The notes: generated from the letters alone by a model not told the origin. DNA of 64,000 nucleotides from Ophiosphaerella korrae (GCA_028456385.1 JALNQF010000115.1:62001-126000); one strand, 5' to 3'. Positions 13,901 to 25,411 are shown, counted from the first letter of the stretch. Translations and numbers: made by a program.

Positions 13901-14501
13901 ATGTGCCTGGAAGAGCCTCAAAGGCTCCATGCTGCCCTTCTCTAAGAAATCGGCCAACGCTTCTTGGAAAGACGACTTCTGAAATTCAACAAGTGGTATC
14001 TGGGCCGCACAGTCAGGAAAGTCCCATAGAAGGGCGCCCTCGCTGGCAAGCACCTCGGCAGAGGGGGGCGATGTCTCGAAAGCCTCGAATATGACGGTAT
14101 CAACCGTTTCGCTGATGCTCGTCAGTTGTGGGGTCTTGGGTTGTACGGCTGATCTTGAACCTCGTTCCTTACCTGACGACGAGTCGAATGATGAGAGCGG
14201 CATTTTGCTCTAAGATGTGAAGTATAAGGGGCTGATCATGTCTGAGATGCCGCAACTCTGACATGAGCGACTGTTTTTCAAGACGACCCGGCGCATGCAA
14301 AAATTGACAACGACGAAGCGACTCGCGAACCGCTGCCCAAACAGATGCTTGTTCCTGACCAGCAAGTTTGCCTAATGTAGTTGTGGCCTGCATAAATCGG
14401 ATTAAGATGTCATTACTAGTGCTTTCGATGTCCTCGTCCTGTTTTCCAGGGAGTTGTGGTGGTAACACCAGGTGGTTGAACACATTCGCGATTGAGGCCA
14501 T
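4941..14501 (-). CDS. Giant DUF6606/DUF3638/DUF3645 P-loop protein (3111 aa)
   Basis: Five exons on the minus strand: 14501-14173, 14111-8311, 8259-6421, 6370-5613, 5549-4941. Introns are 50-63 nt and phases match throughout. The start FNHLVLPPQLPGKQ is the conserved opening of the DUF6606 family. A Cys-rich stretch (CVCKF...GCSKCW) lies near residue 600-620. DUF3638 contains a Walker A-like LNMGKGKTS near residue 2040, formed across the second intron. DUF3645 is marked by LDESDVSL near 2170, and a DEAH-like YLDEAHTRG lies near 2623, so the core looks helicase/NTPase-like. Databases often label such proteins ubiquitinyl hydrolase; I see no protease motif that supports this. The acidic C-terminus ends EDDLA. 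Length is normal for the family and no disruption is seen. Cellular role is unknown. Confidence 0.9.
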
Positions 14502-15337
14502 GGCGATGATTGGTAGTGCGGGTCGGTGTTCAGAGGAGAGAATGGTATAGTGGGATTAGTATTTGTGATAGTGTGGGTTTGGCGAGCTTGAAAGTGTTTG
14601 TTCCGTGGATGGGATGTTAGTATCTGGTGAAGGTAACAAGGGATGCAAGGCTGAGGCACGGTAAAGTGCGTGCGGCTTGGCGGCAACTCTGTGTGAAAGT
14701 TCACAGACAAAGGCTCTAGGCTACGACAAAAACCTGATATCACAGCCTTTTAGATCAAGCCAGGGGTAGCAAACCCGCACTCATAGGGTCTGAGCATCTT
14801 TCCAAGCAAATGAGAGCGACTACCCGTGCAAACCGGGGACGGGCTTGTCTAGTTCACATGTGGTTTGTTGCCTGATATCCCTTCATCGTATCTTTGGCGC
14901 TTAGAGCTTTGAGCCGCTCCAATAAACTGATCCCACGCTTCGATGCCTTGGTGGACCAGGCTGATCTTAACGGGGGGTTGAACACGTCGTCGACGAGAAG
15001 CAACAAGGCTGTGGTGGTGTGGCACAAGCACGCTACTTTCACCTCGTATCTTTAGACAGTTGAGACTCAGGCATGGGCGGTATAATCGATTCGGTATTTT
15101 TACTTTCAACTGGACGAGATCTCATGCTTTGAAACGACGAAGGTTCGGCCGTATTACTACTCGCCGCACTGGCCAAGATGCGGAGTATCTTGGCCGTTGA
15201 CACCTCAACGCTAGAAGCCACCTCAGCCTTGTTTTTTATCAACTTTTCATCATGTACACGCGTTTTTTCGTGCCACCGCAGTGTCTTCAATATTTAGACG
15301 ATATTAAGATGTCGAGAAGCATATTAAGCTTTGTTTA
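14502..15337. other. Promoter side of the giant gene and transposon-like debris
   Basis: The first few hundred bases are the upstream region of the DUF6606/DUF3638 gene. Minus-strand open frames between about 14849 and 15290 have plausible composition but no recognisable domain and no start or splice pattern I can defend. They lie beside a transposase remnant and a diverged inverted repeat, so they are best read as repeat debris. Confidence 0.4.
15159..15202 (+). repeat. 44-bp segment, inverted partner at 16760-16803
   Basis: The segment carrying CCAAGATGCGGAGTATCTTGG matches the reverse complement of 16760-16803 over about 44 positions with few mismatches. Both encode a similar short peptide (AALxKM...ILAVD) in their own orientation, which suggests both derive from the same coding repeat rather than from chance. 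Confidence 0.6.
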
Positions 15338-15550
15338 GCGTCCTTAGACGTATTAAAAAAGCCAAATTTTGCACGGTTATCGCGTGATTACAATATACTA
15401 GTTACCTGGCTTCAGCGTAGGCACAAAGGCTCCAACTCAAAAATCTCTCGTTGCAGTGCTGGCCAGCGCCTTAATAGAGTGTAGGAGGAGACCGTAAGAC
15501 AGTATATTGCCCGCCATAATAGATTAGCTATGCCAGCACTAGTACTATAG
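15338..15550 (+). pseudogene. Decayed pogo-like transposase, helix-turn-helix part
   Basis: One frame reads KKPNFARLSRDYN, then LQRRHKG, then QRLNRV followed by an in-frame TAG and EETVRQYI. This is the psq-type helix-turn-helix start of fungal pogo/Tc1-mariner DDE transposases, where the TAG replaces a Gln codon (CAG to TAG, the RIP direction). A second TAG ends the readable part, and no catalytic DDE region is recognisable downstream. Confidence 0.6.
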
Positions 15551-15982
15551 CAACAAAGTACTATTTACAGTATATAAAATCTACTAATTGTATACTAAAA
15601 GCTACAGCGTTGCTGGCTAGAGCGAGAGCCAATACTACCCTGAGCGCGAGCGCATTAGTAATGCTAAAAATCTAGCTAAAGGTAAATTAAAAGCTCTAGA
15701 GTACTTACTAGCTTAAGCTGTAGTTAACGCGTGCGTTGAAAAGGATGCTGAGAAGGTTGCGCAGTTGGCGGCGAGGCAGTATAAAGCCTACAAGCGAGTG
15801 ACGCGCCCCACCAACTTTGCGCACCCACCTTATCTCAACTCACAACGACCCAACGCCACGCTACTCAGTTAACTTCAAATGAAGTAGATATCCAGCTTGA
15901 TACCTCATCTATTGAATCAACCCAAATTCAAAACAATTGGCGCCCAAGTTAGCGGGGTGCGTTACTCGCTTGTAAACCACGT

Positions 15983-16010
15983 TATCTATATCTATATCTA
16001 TATCTATATA
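15983..16010. repeat. (TATCTA)n microsatellite
   Basis: Four uninterrupted TATCTA units plus a partial one, in a TpA-rich tract with no supported gene. Confidence 0.85.
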
Positions 16011-16384
16011 ATAACAGCCTATCTTTACTTCCCCAATATCCCCCTGCACCACCTAAAATTACCTATAAATTGCTTGCTATACCTACCGCTACCTTGTCCT
16101 CAAATTTTAACTCTATATAATGTCCGTAGCTGCTGCTGGAGCCCTGTAAACTTGTCGTTTTCTGTCCGTACCCGCCTCCTTTTTGTCTGCGCCCTCTGCA
16201 CTGTCGCCTGGATTAAGTATTACCCGCTCTCCCCTTTTCTTCCTCTCCTTCTTTCTTCTACTTATCTCTTCTTTTTCAACGTAGAAAAGTAGTTAAACAA
16301 AGGTAAGAAATAGTACATTATAAAGGTAGGGCATTTGTGTGTAGGTAGCCTGGCCAACTTAATGCCTAATAGGTAGTCCCATAG

Positions 16385-16567
16385 ACGATTGATAGGCAAT
16401 CCTATAGGCAATCGATAGCTAGCCCTGAGGCGATAGATTGCTAATTTGATGGCGGATAGATGGGCAGCTCGATGGCTAATGGATGGGCAGATCGATGGCC
16501 AGCTCAATAGCAGATCGATGGCTAGCTCGATGGCTGATGGATAGGCAGCTCGATGGCTAGCTTGATA
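16385..16567. repeat. Degenerate tandem repeat of GATGGCTAGCTC-like units
   Basis: About eight imperfect repeats of a short unit built from CGATGGCTAGCT, GATGGGCAG and GATAGGCAA variants lie one after another. Units vary in length, so this is a decayed minisatellite. An open frame crossing it on the minus strand is only a product of the repeat. Confidence 0.65.
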
Positions 16568-16759
16568 CCCCTTTCAATCCACAACCCTCCACCCCCCATT
16601 TATACCTAGCCTATTCGGCTTATTACAAATAAACCTTACACACACTGGCCAATAAGCTGGCATTGTAGATAAGCAACTTAGCGAGCAAACGGCTTAAAAT
16701 TACGACTGAGTGCAATATATATGTATTATACTCAAACTTGACCGTTTTATATCTTTACT

Positions 16760-16803
16760 TGTCCACGGCCAAGATGCGGAGCATCTTGACTAGTGCGGCA
16801 AGT
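16760..16803 (-). repeat. 44-bp segment, inverted partner of 15159-15202
   Basis: Reverse-complement match to 15159-15202, with the conserved core CGGCCAAGATGCGGAG. It adjoins the outer end of the left inverted arm of the AT-rich block and may be part of the same relict element. Confidence 0.6.
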
Positions 16804-16857
16804 ATAATGAACCGCTCACCGCAGCCAACGATTTCGATCTGGGCAGTGCCAAACTCT

Positions 16858-17165
16858 TGTCGAGGGTCGAGCCGCTGCTGAACACATGCTGGGATGTAGA
16901 ACAATTCACAGCCATGTTCAGGCATCGATCTCAGCTGCAACAGAGTGAAGACGATGGCCGACACAACCTTACCAACGACGACGTTATAGATCACGCCGCT
17001 TCGGAACCTACGGAACGGGTTCCAGCCGCCTCTCCGATAAGAAGATTGATGGCGCACGTCTGTGCGCTTCCATACTTAGGTATTCCTGGTGTTGGCATGT
17101 CATCTAACCATGGGTTAGCCGAGGATGCCATGGCAAGATTAGCCGGGGATGCCATGGAAACAGCG
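16858..17165 (+). repeat. Left inverted arm of the AT-rich block
   Basis: This non-AT-rich segment matches the reverse complement of about 22860-23110. The clearest part contains CATGTCATCTAACCATGGG and GATGCCATGG in both arms. The same match is seen at peptide level (MSSNHG.A.DAM in both), and weaker resemblance extends outward. The arms flank the RIP block symmetrically. They could be terminal regions of one large element or two inverted insertions. Confidence 0.65.
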
Positions 17166-20100
17166 CTAGGCCATATATTGTGATGACTACGCCGGGCTCG
17201 GGTTAGTGCATGCGCACAACTCTAAGCGAGTTCAACCCTAACACAATATTACTAGAACACGTTAACAACAAGTTTGCAACACAATCTTAACGCGATCTTA
17301 ACACGATGCTAGGAATTCTCGACAGCTATGTAAGTTAACTGAAACGTGATTTGATCGCGCTCTAAATATGTTCTAGCTATCCTATCTCTGCTACAAAGCG
17401 AATCCTCCCCGCAGCCTCGAGCTATTTAAAGAAAATGCAAATGGTGACCTAATCGTCTATTTTAGCGAGATCTGTTGTCGCTTCTAGTATAATAATAGTA
17501 CCTTATGCGGTGTATATATTAAAACACGTTACTAACGCGATCTAAATATATTCTAATATAATTAGGCTAAAGTAAGCACGCGCGGCGTACTTATAAATTA
17601 TCTCTAGGTGCAGCATAAGCTAGACTTAGTTAACTCTAATAATAAGGGTAAGCTATCTATAGCGTATAGTTAGAAAGTTAAGAGTAAGTTAAAACATATT
17701 TTAATTACGTCTATAGCACGTTTTATAATATAGTATATTATATCTATAGATTATAATATGTTTTGTGCAAGTTATAAATATATTCTAATAATACTTTTAG
17801 AGTTCTACAATAATATAATAGAGCGCTATAATTGTATTATCTACTAAGAGACCTATAATGCGCGAGAGCGTAAGTAACTTTGCTGCGTTGCTATACAAGA
17901 GCTTAACTTGCGTATATAGCTACTCTTTACTACTCTAGAGAGTAGTAAGCCTAAAGTAAGTATATTAAAACGTGTTGTAAATACAATATTAATATATTCT
18001 AGCTTGATATAGTTAGTATATCCTATATTCTTAGTGTTTAGCGTCGCTAGGTCCCTTATACTAGCTATCTAGAGGAAGATAAAAATACTAAGAGTAAGAA
18101 ATTAAAACGTAATTAAAGTGTCTTTCTAATATATTCTAGTATGTTTCTTCTCTTCTAGCGCTAATGTAGAGGACTTATACGCTAATATTAAGTATTTTAA
18201 CCTTTAGCTAATCTATAGTTAATTTCTAGTAGATAAGTAGAATAAGTTTTAATATAGGTTAAAACATGTTCGTAAATAGATAATAAGAGATTTTAGTTTA
18301 GTTTATAGTTTTCTTTAATAAAAGATCTACTATATTACTATATATAGTTACTCTATATAAAATTAAAGTACTTTCTACTTATACAAGACCTAATAAAAAT
18401 ACACTTTATATTATTGTTTTTGCTATAAACCTTATATATAAGTAGGAGATTATTTTCTATAAGAAGCTAATAGTATTTATTTATATTAACCTAAAACGTA
18501 TTATAAATGTAATACAAAGACGTTTTAATAGAAACTTACCTCTTTCTTAACTTACTTTTACTTTAAGTTATTTACCTAGTATATTAGTATAGGAATAAGA
18601 TTCTTAAGAAGAGACTTATCTACTAGTAATAGAGTAATCTCTTCTTCTATATAAGACTATATATATAACTACTTCTATTGTTTTAAAGGATGTAGGGGAA
18701 GAGAAGCTAGATCTAGTAAAGGAGAACGTGTTTTAGACGCGTTTACAACGCGTTCTAGATCTTCTAATTAGCCTCTAAGTTCTTCTTTAGGTTCTCTAGT
18801 AGTTTATTAAGTTACTATAGAAGGAATTATTAAGGAACGTAATTTGTATGCGTCCTAGAACTCTTTTAACTATAGATCTCTAGGTATAACTACTACGTAG
18901 TAGAAGTAGAGAGTATTAGCCTCTTTAGAAATTAAACGCTACCTAGTCTTAATAGAATTAATCTTGTATACTAGATAGGCTTACTAGATATAATAAATTA
19001 AAGTACCTTAATTACTAAATTTCTTCTAGTGTAAAATTAGAACGCGTTATAAATATATTTAGATTATATTTAAGTACGTACTCTATATACTTACTTATTA
19101 TATAGGGTCTACTTTACTCTATAGAATAACTTGCTAGGATATATAGTATAGAAGCTATTAATATTCTTAATAAATTTAGGTGTACCTAGTAGTAGAGAAG
19201 CTAGTTTAGTATATCTCTAATAAATTAGCTAAAATAAGATTAGAACGCGTTTAAAATATAATCTAGTTGTATACTATAAGAAGTAGAGTCTTGTTCTCTA
19301 TATTATAGATAGAGATAGAGGAGATAGAAGAGAATAATATAGAGAAGTAGGGTAAGGAAAAATAGAGATTTTAAGCGAAGAAAATTTTTCTACGCTAGAA
19401 TATCTTTAGATCGCGTTCTAAGCCTATTTATACTACTTAAACCTATTTAGCTACTACCTCTTACTATTTCCTCTCTTTATATTCTTCTATCTCTTTCTAG
19501 AGCTTAAATTCCTTCTTCTTAAGCTTAAAGGCTACCTATTAGATCTTAAGTAACTTCTATTAGTCTTAAATTACTTAATTTAATATTATAGCCTACTAGG
19601 TAAGGCTCTAGATACCTACCTACAAGCTTATAGGCTTAGAACACGTTAGGAAGGTATTTAAAATAAGTTCTATATCGTACCCTAGAATTAGTAATAATCT
19701 TGCTAGTAATAATCTTGCTAGTAAAGACCTTGCTACTATAACTAAGAGTAACTAAGTTTAATTATATAGGGTTCTTCCTCTACGTAGTACTCTTCTTAGA
19801 GTAGCCCTTTAACCTCTTACTAGTATTTTAATACTTAGTAGATCCTTATTACTATTAGAGATATTAGTCTTAGCTTTAAACTACTTTTAAGTACGTTCTA
19901 AATATATTTTAGTAGGAATATTAATAATGTTATTAGAGAGTACTTACTCTTCTCTCTCTCTCTATTTAACAAGTATCGCTATAATATAGATACTAGCCTA
20001 TAGTAAGATCTATAGGTACTATATTTATCTATACTATTAAACTTAAGTATATCTTAGAGATCTATTTATAGGCCGCTTTAAACACGTTAGGAGTACGTTC

Positions 20101-22728
20101 TTAATATAATCTATAGTACTTACTTTAGTATAGCCTCTAGGAGTAGAGTTTATATCCCTATTTTATAGCTCTTCTACCTAGCTTACTTAGCTACGTTTGT
20201 ATACAACTCTAACCTATTCTATACATCTTTATTTATATTACTACAACACCTTACTATCTTAGCTGTAATAACTAGGTTTTTCTTATTAATAGCCTAGTTT
20301 TAAATAAATTAAGAATCTTTATACACTAAAATATAATTAGAATACGTTATAAATACGTTAGAGAGACTTACAAGCTAAGAGATCTAATAGTTTAAAGTAC
20401 TTTTTAGCTCTTTTAGCTTTTTAGACCTATATTATATAGCTTTAAGGAGAGTCTTTAGTATATAATAAACTAGGTCTATATATAGTATTAATTGTTTATA
20501 TAAAGTAAACTAGATAGAACTAAGTATATAAAGCTAGTTACTATCTCTAGTTTTTACTTTATAGATTAATACTCTTTAGATATTACCTAAGGCCTAGAAC
20601 GCGTTTTAATAGTGTTCTAAATACGTTTAGGTAAAATATCTTACTTTCTATCTACTTACTATATATATTAATAGTAGTTCTATAGAACCTAGTTCTATAA
20701 AGGTAACGCTATTATATAGGCTTTCTTATATACTTACCTATAAGCTTAAAGAAGCTTGTAAAGCTTAACTTATATATATTGTAATAGGATATATTAGTAA
20801 TAATCTAGCTAAGCGTAATAACTAAAACTAGTTAGGAACGCGTTCTAATTGTATTTATACTTAACTTCTATATTTGTTCTATCTTAAATAAAAGGTAGTT
20901 ATTAGGATCTCTACCTAACTTCTATAGAGACGCTTATACAATATATCTATCTAGAATATATTAAGGTTAAGTAGGATCTTTGCCTATTTATTAAAGAAAT
21001 AGACAATAATATTACCTAACACGCTAGATAGGACCTACTAGATATATACTTACTTATTATAAGATTACGTTTAGAGCGTGTTTTAAATATCTTTATACTA
21101 TTTCTAGGATCTAATACTAAGTTCTCTACTTATATATAACACTTTTAACTCTATAATAATAGAGGAATTAACTTAGCTTCTCTCTTTTAATAATAGTTAT
21201 AATACAATCCTTATTTGTAAATATAGTATATAGCTCTTTAATAGAATAAATACTACAGCTAGAAAGATATACCTTAAGCTAGAGTAAATTAAGAAACTAG
21301 GCTAAATATATTAGAAATACTCTCTAATCTTATTTCTATATAGACCTATATCTTATTAGGCCTAGAGTTAATATAGGTTGTAAAACTTCCTCTAAGCCTC
21401 TTATATCTTTATCCTCTACTATTAAAGGAGGTAGTAGGATATAAGTATATTCTCTAAATATAATTAGAACAAAATAGGGAGATGTCTAGATGTTATTTAA
21501 AATAATAATATAGTAATAGGCCTTACAGTTGTTGTATACGAGAATTCCTAGACCTTAGGTATAGTTAATATCTTTAAATACGTTAGAAATATATTTACAA
21601 TAGATTTAAATTTAAATTGTTAAAACTTACTATACTTATTTACCCTAGCTAACGTAGGCTTAACAACGTAATAGCGCTCTACTTCTTACTCTTTAGTTAG
21701 TAATCTATACTTAAACAAATACTTAAAGTATTTAAGATCTACGTCTAGATTAATACTCTAGGTAAAGTGCCTCTCTATATCTTGTGTCTACTAAGACTAG
21801 CTTCTATATCTAATAAAGGGCTAATACTTTCTAGCTATTAGCTAAATACGTTAGTAACGTGTTCTTAATATAATCTAGCTTACTACGTACTATACGTGTC
21901 TGTTCTAGAATAACAGGCCTATAGTTATTATTAGGTTAAAGGTATACACCTAACTTAAATTACTTCTATACTCTAATGTAGACACTACTATATTAGTAGA
22001 TGTACTAAAACACGTTTAGAACTAATCTAAAACGCGTTTAACTCTACCTTATAGCCTTCTACTTTATAGTAGTAAGAAGTTTCCTAAGAGTGTGTTAAAG
22101 TTTCTTAATCTTCTCCTAAAGCTTATTATTAATACTACGATGTAGATATATTTGTAAAGCGTCTAAGAGATAAGGGTACCTCTTTATACCTATATAGTTA
22201 TACCTCTATCTTGTTGTAGGTAGGTTATTAAAAAAAGGTAATATTGTTAGATAATTGTTTGTTTTAGTAGCCTTCGAATATTAGAACTAGAATATATTTA
22301 GATTGTGTTTACAACGTGTTCTAACGTGCATTTACCTATATAGCCTTCCTTAAAATCTACTTCTTCGTTAGTAGTTTACTAAAATTAGTTCTTGTAATAG
22401 GAATAACGTAGGCGCACCCTCTATTAATACTTAAAGGATACATAGGTATAGCTAGTACCTATAGTACCTTTGCGGTAGAGAGGGGAGGGCCTCTACTGTT
22501 ACTAACCGTGAATATAGTAAGAGTTTCCTACACGTTAGTTAGAACGCATTTAGAACGTGTTCTAAACTACTTTACCTAGGTAGGGTTAGTTGTTTCGTCC
22601 CTACTGCTATCAACAGGGGCAGCAAATAGGTCCCTAAGCTCAAGCGTGCGATCTTCATTAATAGAATCTTCCCTCTAGATAGCGAAAGGGTTGAACAGGC
22701 CAAATACAGTATCTAAGCTGGCTATTGT
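17166..22728. repeat. AT-rich RIP block
   Basis: About 5.5 kb dominated by TA, CTAG and TTAG strings, with stops in all frames and no open frame of note. This is the signature expected when RIP converts CpA to TpA in duplicated DNA. No transposase, reverse transcriptase or other domain could be read through the mutations. The remaining C and G are concentrated in a recurrent CGCG-containing motif, described separately. Confidence 0.8.
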
Positions 22729-22747
22729 GTTTAGAACGTGATTTTAC
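17254..22747 (+). repeat. Periodic palindromic motif array, about 26 sites
   Basis: A motif of about 30-40 bp recurs through the AT-rich block. Core: octamer AACRCGTT (often the palindrome AACGCGTT), usually paired with a second such octamer 8-12 nt away and followed by TCTAAATATATTCTAG-like sequence. Site starts read by eye: 17341, 17519, 17688, 17760, 17965, 18102, 18257, 18491, 18723, 19037, 19240, 19395, 19636, 19885, 20077, 20337, 20594, 20832, 21070, 21304 (weak), 21573, 21843, 22005, 22287, 22535, 22729, with two more at 17254 and 17287. Spacing is mostly 190-270 bp. The sequences between sites do not look alike to me. Function unknown. Confidence 0.7.
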
Positions 22748-22774
22748 GAGAAATAACTATAAGAAAACTCTGCT

Positions 22775-22830
22775 CAACCATGGGAAAACTCGGCCTAACT
22801 ATGGGAAAATTCGGCCTAACCATGGGCTGA
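22775..22830 (-). repeat. 21-bp tandem repeat, about 2.5 units
   Basis: Units start at 22776, 22797 and 22818 (AACCATGGGAAAACTCGGCC and close variants). The period is 21 bp, so the minus-strand frame would give a seven-residue repeat of RPNFPIV type. It lies between the last motif site and the right inverted arm. Confidence 0.7.
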
Positions 22831-22859
22831 ACGTCGGCTGTATTTCGGTGCCTCTTCTT

Positions 22860-23110
22860 GGTTAGGCCCATGGCATCCTTGGCAAACCCATGGTTAGATG
22901 ACATGCAGCCTGGTATTCCTGTCCGTGCAGTGACGTGCGCTATTGATCCGCTCTTGGGGTTGTCTGTGAGATGTTGTGCGTTCTGACACCGTCTGAGCAG
23001 TTGGTCACAGCAACTCGATGCTTCGTCATAAATGCCACAACCTGTCCCGCGAAGCAAAAAGCACTTCAATTACTAAACACCGCGGTCCACTCGAATCCTG
23101 GCAGGAATTG
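22860..23110 (-). repeat. Right inverted arm of the AT-rich block
   Basis: Inverted, diverged copy of 16858-17165. The best-conserved part is at about 22868-22950 and contains CCCATGGTTAGATGACATGC. An open frame of about 112 codons runs through it on the minus strand, but it is disrupted relative to its partner and extends into the tandem repeat, so I do not call a gene. Confidence 0.65.
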
Positions 23111-23299
23111 GATTCAAAGAGGACTGTGCGCAACTACGCTACCTAGTATAATAGCCTATATTGTGCAGTACTACGATGCGATTCTAAATCTGGTATCAGA
23201 TTTTTTTATATCTCTTCTTGTTGTTGAGATGTAGCGTTGTGAAGATAGATAAGGATATGTCTGTGCGCAGTCAGCTCGCTCCTATATTAGGAACTGCTC

Positions 23300-23442
23300 T
23301 CTCTCAAGCCTCGGGCACTAAGAGCCTCGAGCGCCGAGATCCCGCTCAGCGGAGCTCTAAGTATAAGGCCTCTACGAATCAATAGCTAGTAGAATCAATA
23401 ACCTATCTCCCACTCATTCCTAAGCTCCTGTTTTCCGTCACA
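23300..23442 (+). repeat. Dispersed repeat, copy A
   Basis: Shares TCAAGCCTCGGGCA, AGAGCCTCGAGC, GCTCAGCGGAGCTCT, AGCTAGTAGAA and TGTTTTCC.TCACA, in the same order, with 53672-53843. It ends in CA, as LTRs do. It lies just downstream of the P450 stop codon and so marks the left edge of the polyketide cluster. Confidence 0.75.
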
Positions 23443-23524
23443 CTTAATATAGCGCGCCCTAGATAAATAATATAATACGTTTTAAATCACTTCAATGTCT
23501 ATAAATACCTAATTAAGTGCTAAG

Positions 23525-25411
23525 CTATAATATCTTGTTAGCTTCTAAGTCCTTATAATAGCTACCACGCGGAGTAAATACGAGGTTGGGGCCATTATTC
23601 TCAACAACCAAACTGTAGTACAATTGAAATTCATCTGGCCTATTACGGCCATCCGTTCTCCCTGGTGAGCCCTCACCTACCTTGCCTGCCTCACCTGGAG
23701 CCTTCTGGAAGTCAAAGTACCACATCGTTTTGGCGATTGTTAAGCTCATTTCTAAGTATGCCGTTGCTTTGCCTGCGCACGAGCGGTCTCCAAGAGAAAA
23801 TGGCGCAAACGCACGACGCATGGCAGCACGCATGTCCTGCTGGTCGGTCGTTTCCCGTTTGCCATCTTCAGAGGGCAGCCAACGCTCAGGTTTGAAAGTA
23901 AAAGGCTCTGGGAAGTATTGTTCGTCGTGCTGTGCAGCGTACGAGCTTGTGCCAACTTGGGTACCAACAGGGATTACGTGACCATCCACGACAAAGGTCT
24001 CGCCTGCAGCAACAGAAGCAGGGTCCTGCGAACGCCAAGCGGGACCGAGAGTAGACGGAGACATACGCATCGTCTCGTCAATGACGGCACGCAGGTATTT
24101 ACAACTACGGAGTTGCGGGCCGTTGCGTATTTCTTGCCCAGAGGAGAATGTGTTTCTAATCTCAGACACAAGGCGATGGTAGGCACTGGGGTAGCGTGAA
24201 AGATAGAAAAATATGCCACTCAAAGCTGTCGAAGTAGTACTTCCACCTAAAGTATGGTGAGACAGAGCGAGTAGACGGGACAGAATTTCGTGTGGTGGAC
24301 GTTACATACCTGCAGCAATGAAAAAGACAGCCTCGGCCCAAAGATCTTTACTAATGAAACCCGGCTCCCCTGGAGCAATCTGTCCAGAAGCCAGCGCATA
24401 AAAGTCATGCTTAGCGTCCTTGGGAATAGCCATGCGTGCTTGGATCATCGTCATCACTGATTGATGTAGGCCGTCAATGGTTTTCTTGCCCTCTATCAAG
24501 TCAAAAAGTCGCTCAGCAATTTTGAGATCTGACCAGAAAAAGTATAGGGAGCTGCGCTTGCCGCGAGTTTTGAGACCTTCTACAATCACGCGGTGAGCGG
24601 GCTCGTATTGTGTATTAAGCGGGTAGCCAAACGCGAGTTGGCCAATGATATCAACAGCCAGCCGCTCACACGGCGGTGTCATATTCAGCACTTGATCCTG
24701 TTGACTCGATCGTAGGAGTTGGAGCAGGAAGGCGTCAACTTGCTTCACCATGTCGGGTTCAAACACCTTCATGGACCGTTCTGAAATTACAGGTCCGATG
24801 ATTCGACTTTTTTTGCTATGCGCCTCCTTATCGATGGTGTTAAACATGTTTGGGGTTCCTTTTGCGCTCTGACGCTGCGTTTCGTAGGCTGAACCTTTCA
24901 CCACCTTGGGGTTGTTGTATATGTCTTTCAATGCCCCTTAGTCTACAAGGTAACGAGATGTGGGGAAGTGACTACCTTGTAGTGCGGTCGCGCTATTGAA
25001 TATGAGGCGATTAGGCGCTATTCTGATGACCGGGCCTGCTACTACATCAGTTCATTGTCAAATACCATTGCAAAGGTTGTTGCGAGGTATTAAAAGCTGT
25101 GGTGCAACCTTGGAAGCCAAGAGCGAAGATTTCTCACCATATTTTTCATGAAGCCGAAGGGAGTCGAGGTGGAAGGTCTGCCGCCATATGAAAAATGCGC
25201 CATAAGCACTCGTAATGCGAGCCGCAAGAGGGCCCGGAAAGTTTCGCAAAGGGTGAAGAGTGAGCCGATAGCCAACAATGAGAAGAACCTAAGCAGCACG
25301 TTAGCGAGAGGGTTGCTGTAAACTGGTAAACGGTCGTACTAGCAACAGCGAAGCACGAGTAAAAAAGGTGCTGCCGATGAGTAAGTTTTCTAAGAGGTCC
25401 AACTCCATCAT
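23525..25411 (-). CDS. Cytochrome P450 monooxygenase (543 aa)
   Basis: Five exons: 25411-25340, 25288-25138, 25035-24976, 24936-24310, 24246-23525. The N-terminus is a hydrophobic anchor (LLENLLIGSTFF...SLLLVLLIVGYR) followed by HPLRNFPGP, the usual Pro-rich hinge, so the enzyme should sit in the ER membrane facing the cytosol. Motifs: I-helix variant AAGGSTTSTAL, ExxR in DETMRMSP, PERW, and heme loop FSLGDRSCAGK with Cys460. The third intron is only 39 nt with a CTAAG acceptor; reading through it keeps the frame but meets a TAA. Tailoring oxidation of the neighbouring polyketide is inferred from position; the substrate cannot be named. Confidence 0.88.

Noticed and set aside
4941..14501. Ubiquitin hydrolase function for the giant protein
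   Set aside because: The common database label is not backed by any visible Cys/His protease motif; P-loop and DEAH-like motifs are what can be seen.
15897..16292. 131-codon open frame, plus strand
   Set aside because: Includes the TATCTA microsatellite as an Ile/Tyr run and has no domain; no splice partners.
16755..17057. 100-codon open frame, minus strand
   Set aside because: Runs through the left inverted arm and the 44-bp repeat; the plus strand of the same arm aligns better with the right arm at peptide level, so a real gene is not supported.
17341..22747. CRISPR-like array
   Set aside because: Regular motif spacing invites the idea, but spacers are about 200 bp, the motif is degenerate and the genome is eukaryotic.
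22731..23069. 112-codon open frame, minus strand
   Set aside because: Covers the right inverted arm and 21-bp tandem repeats; frame not conserved with the left arm.
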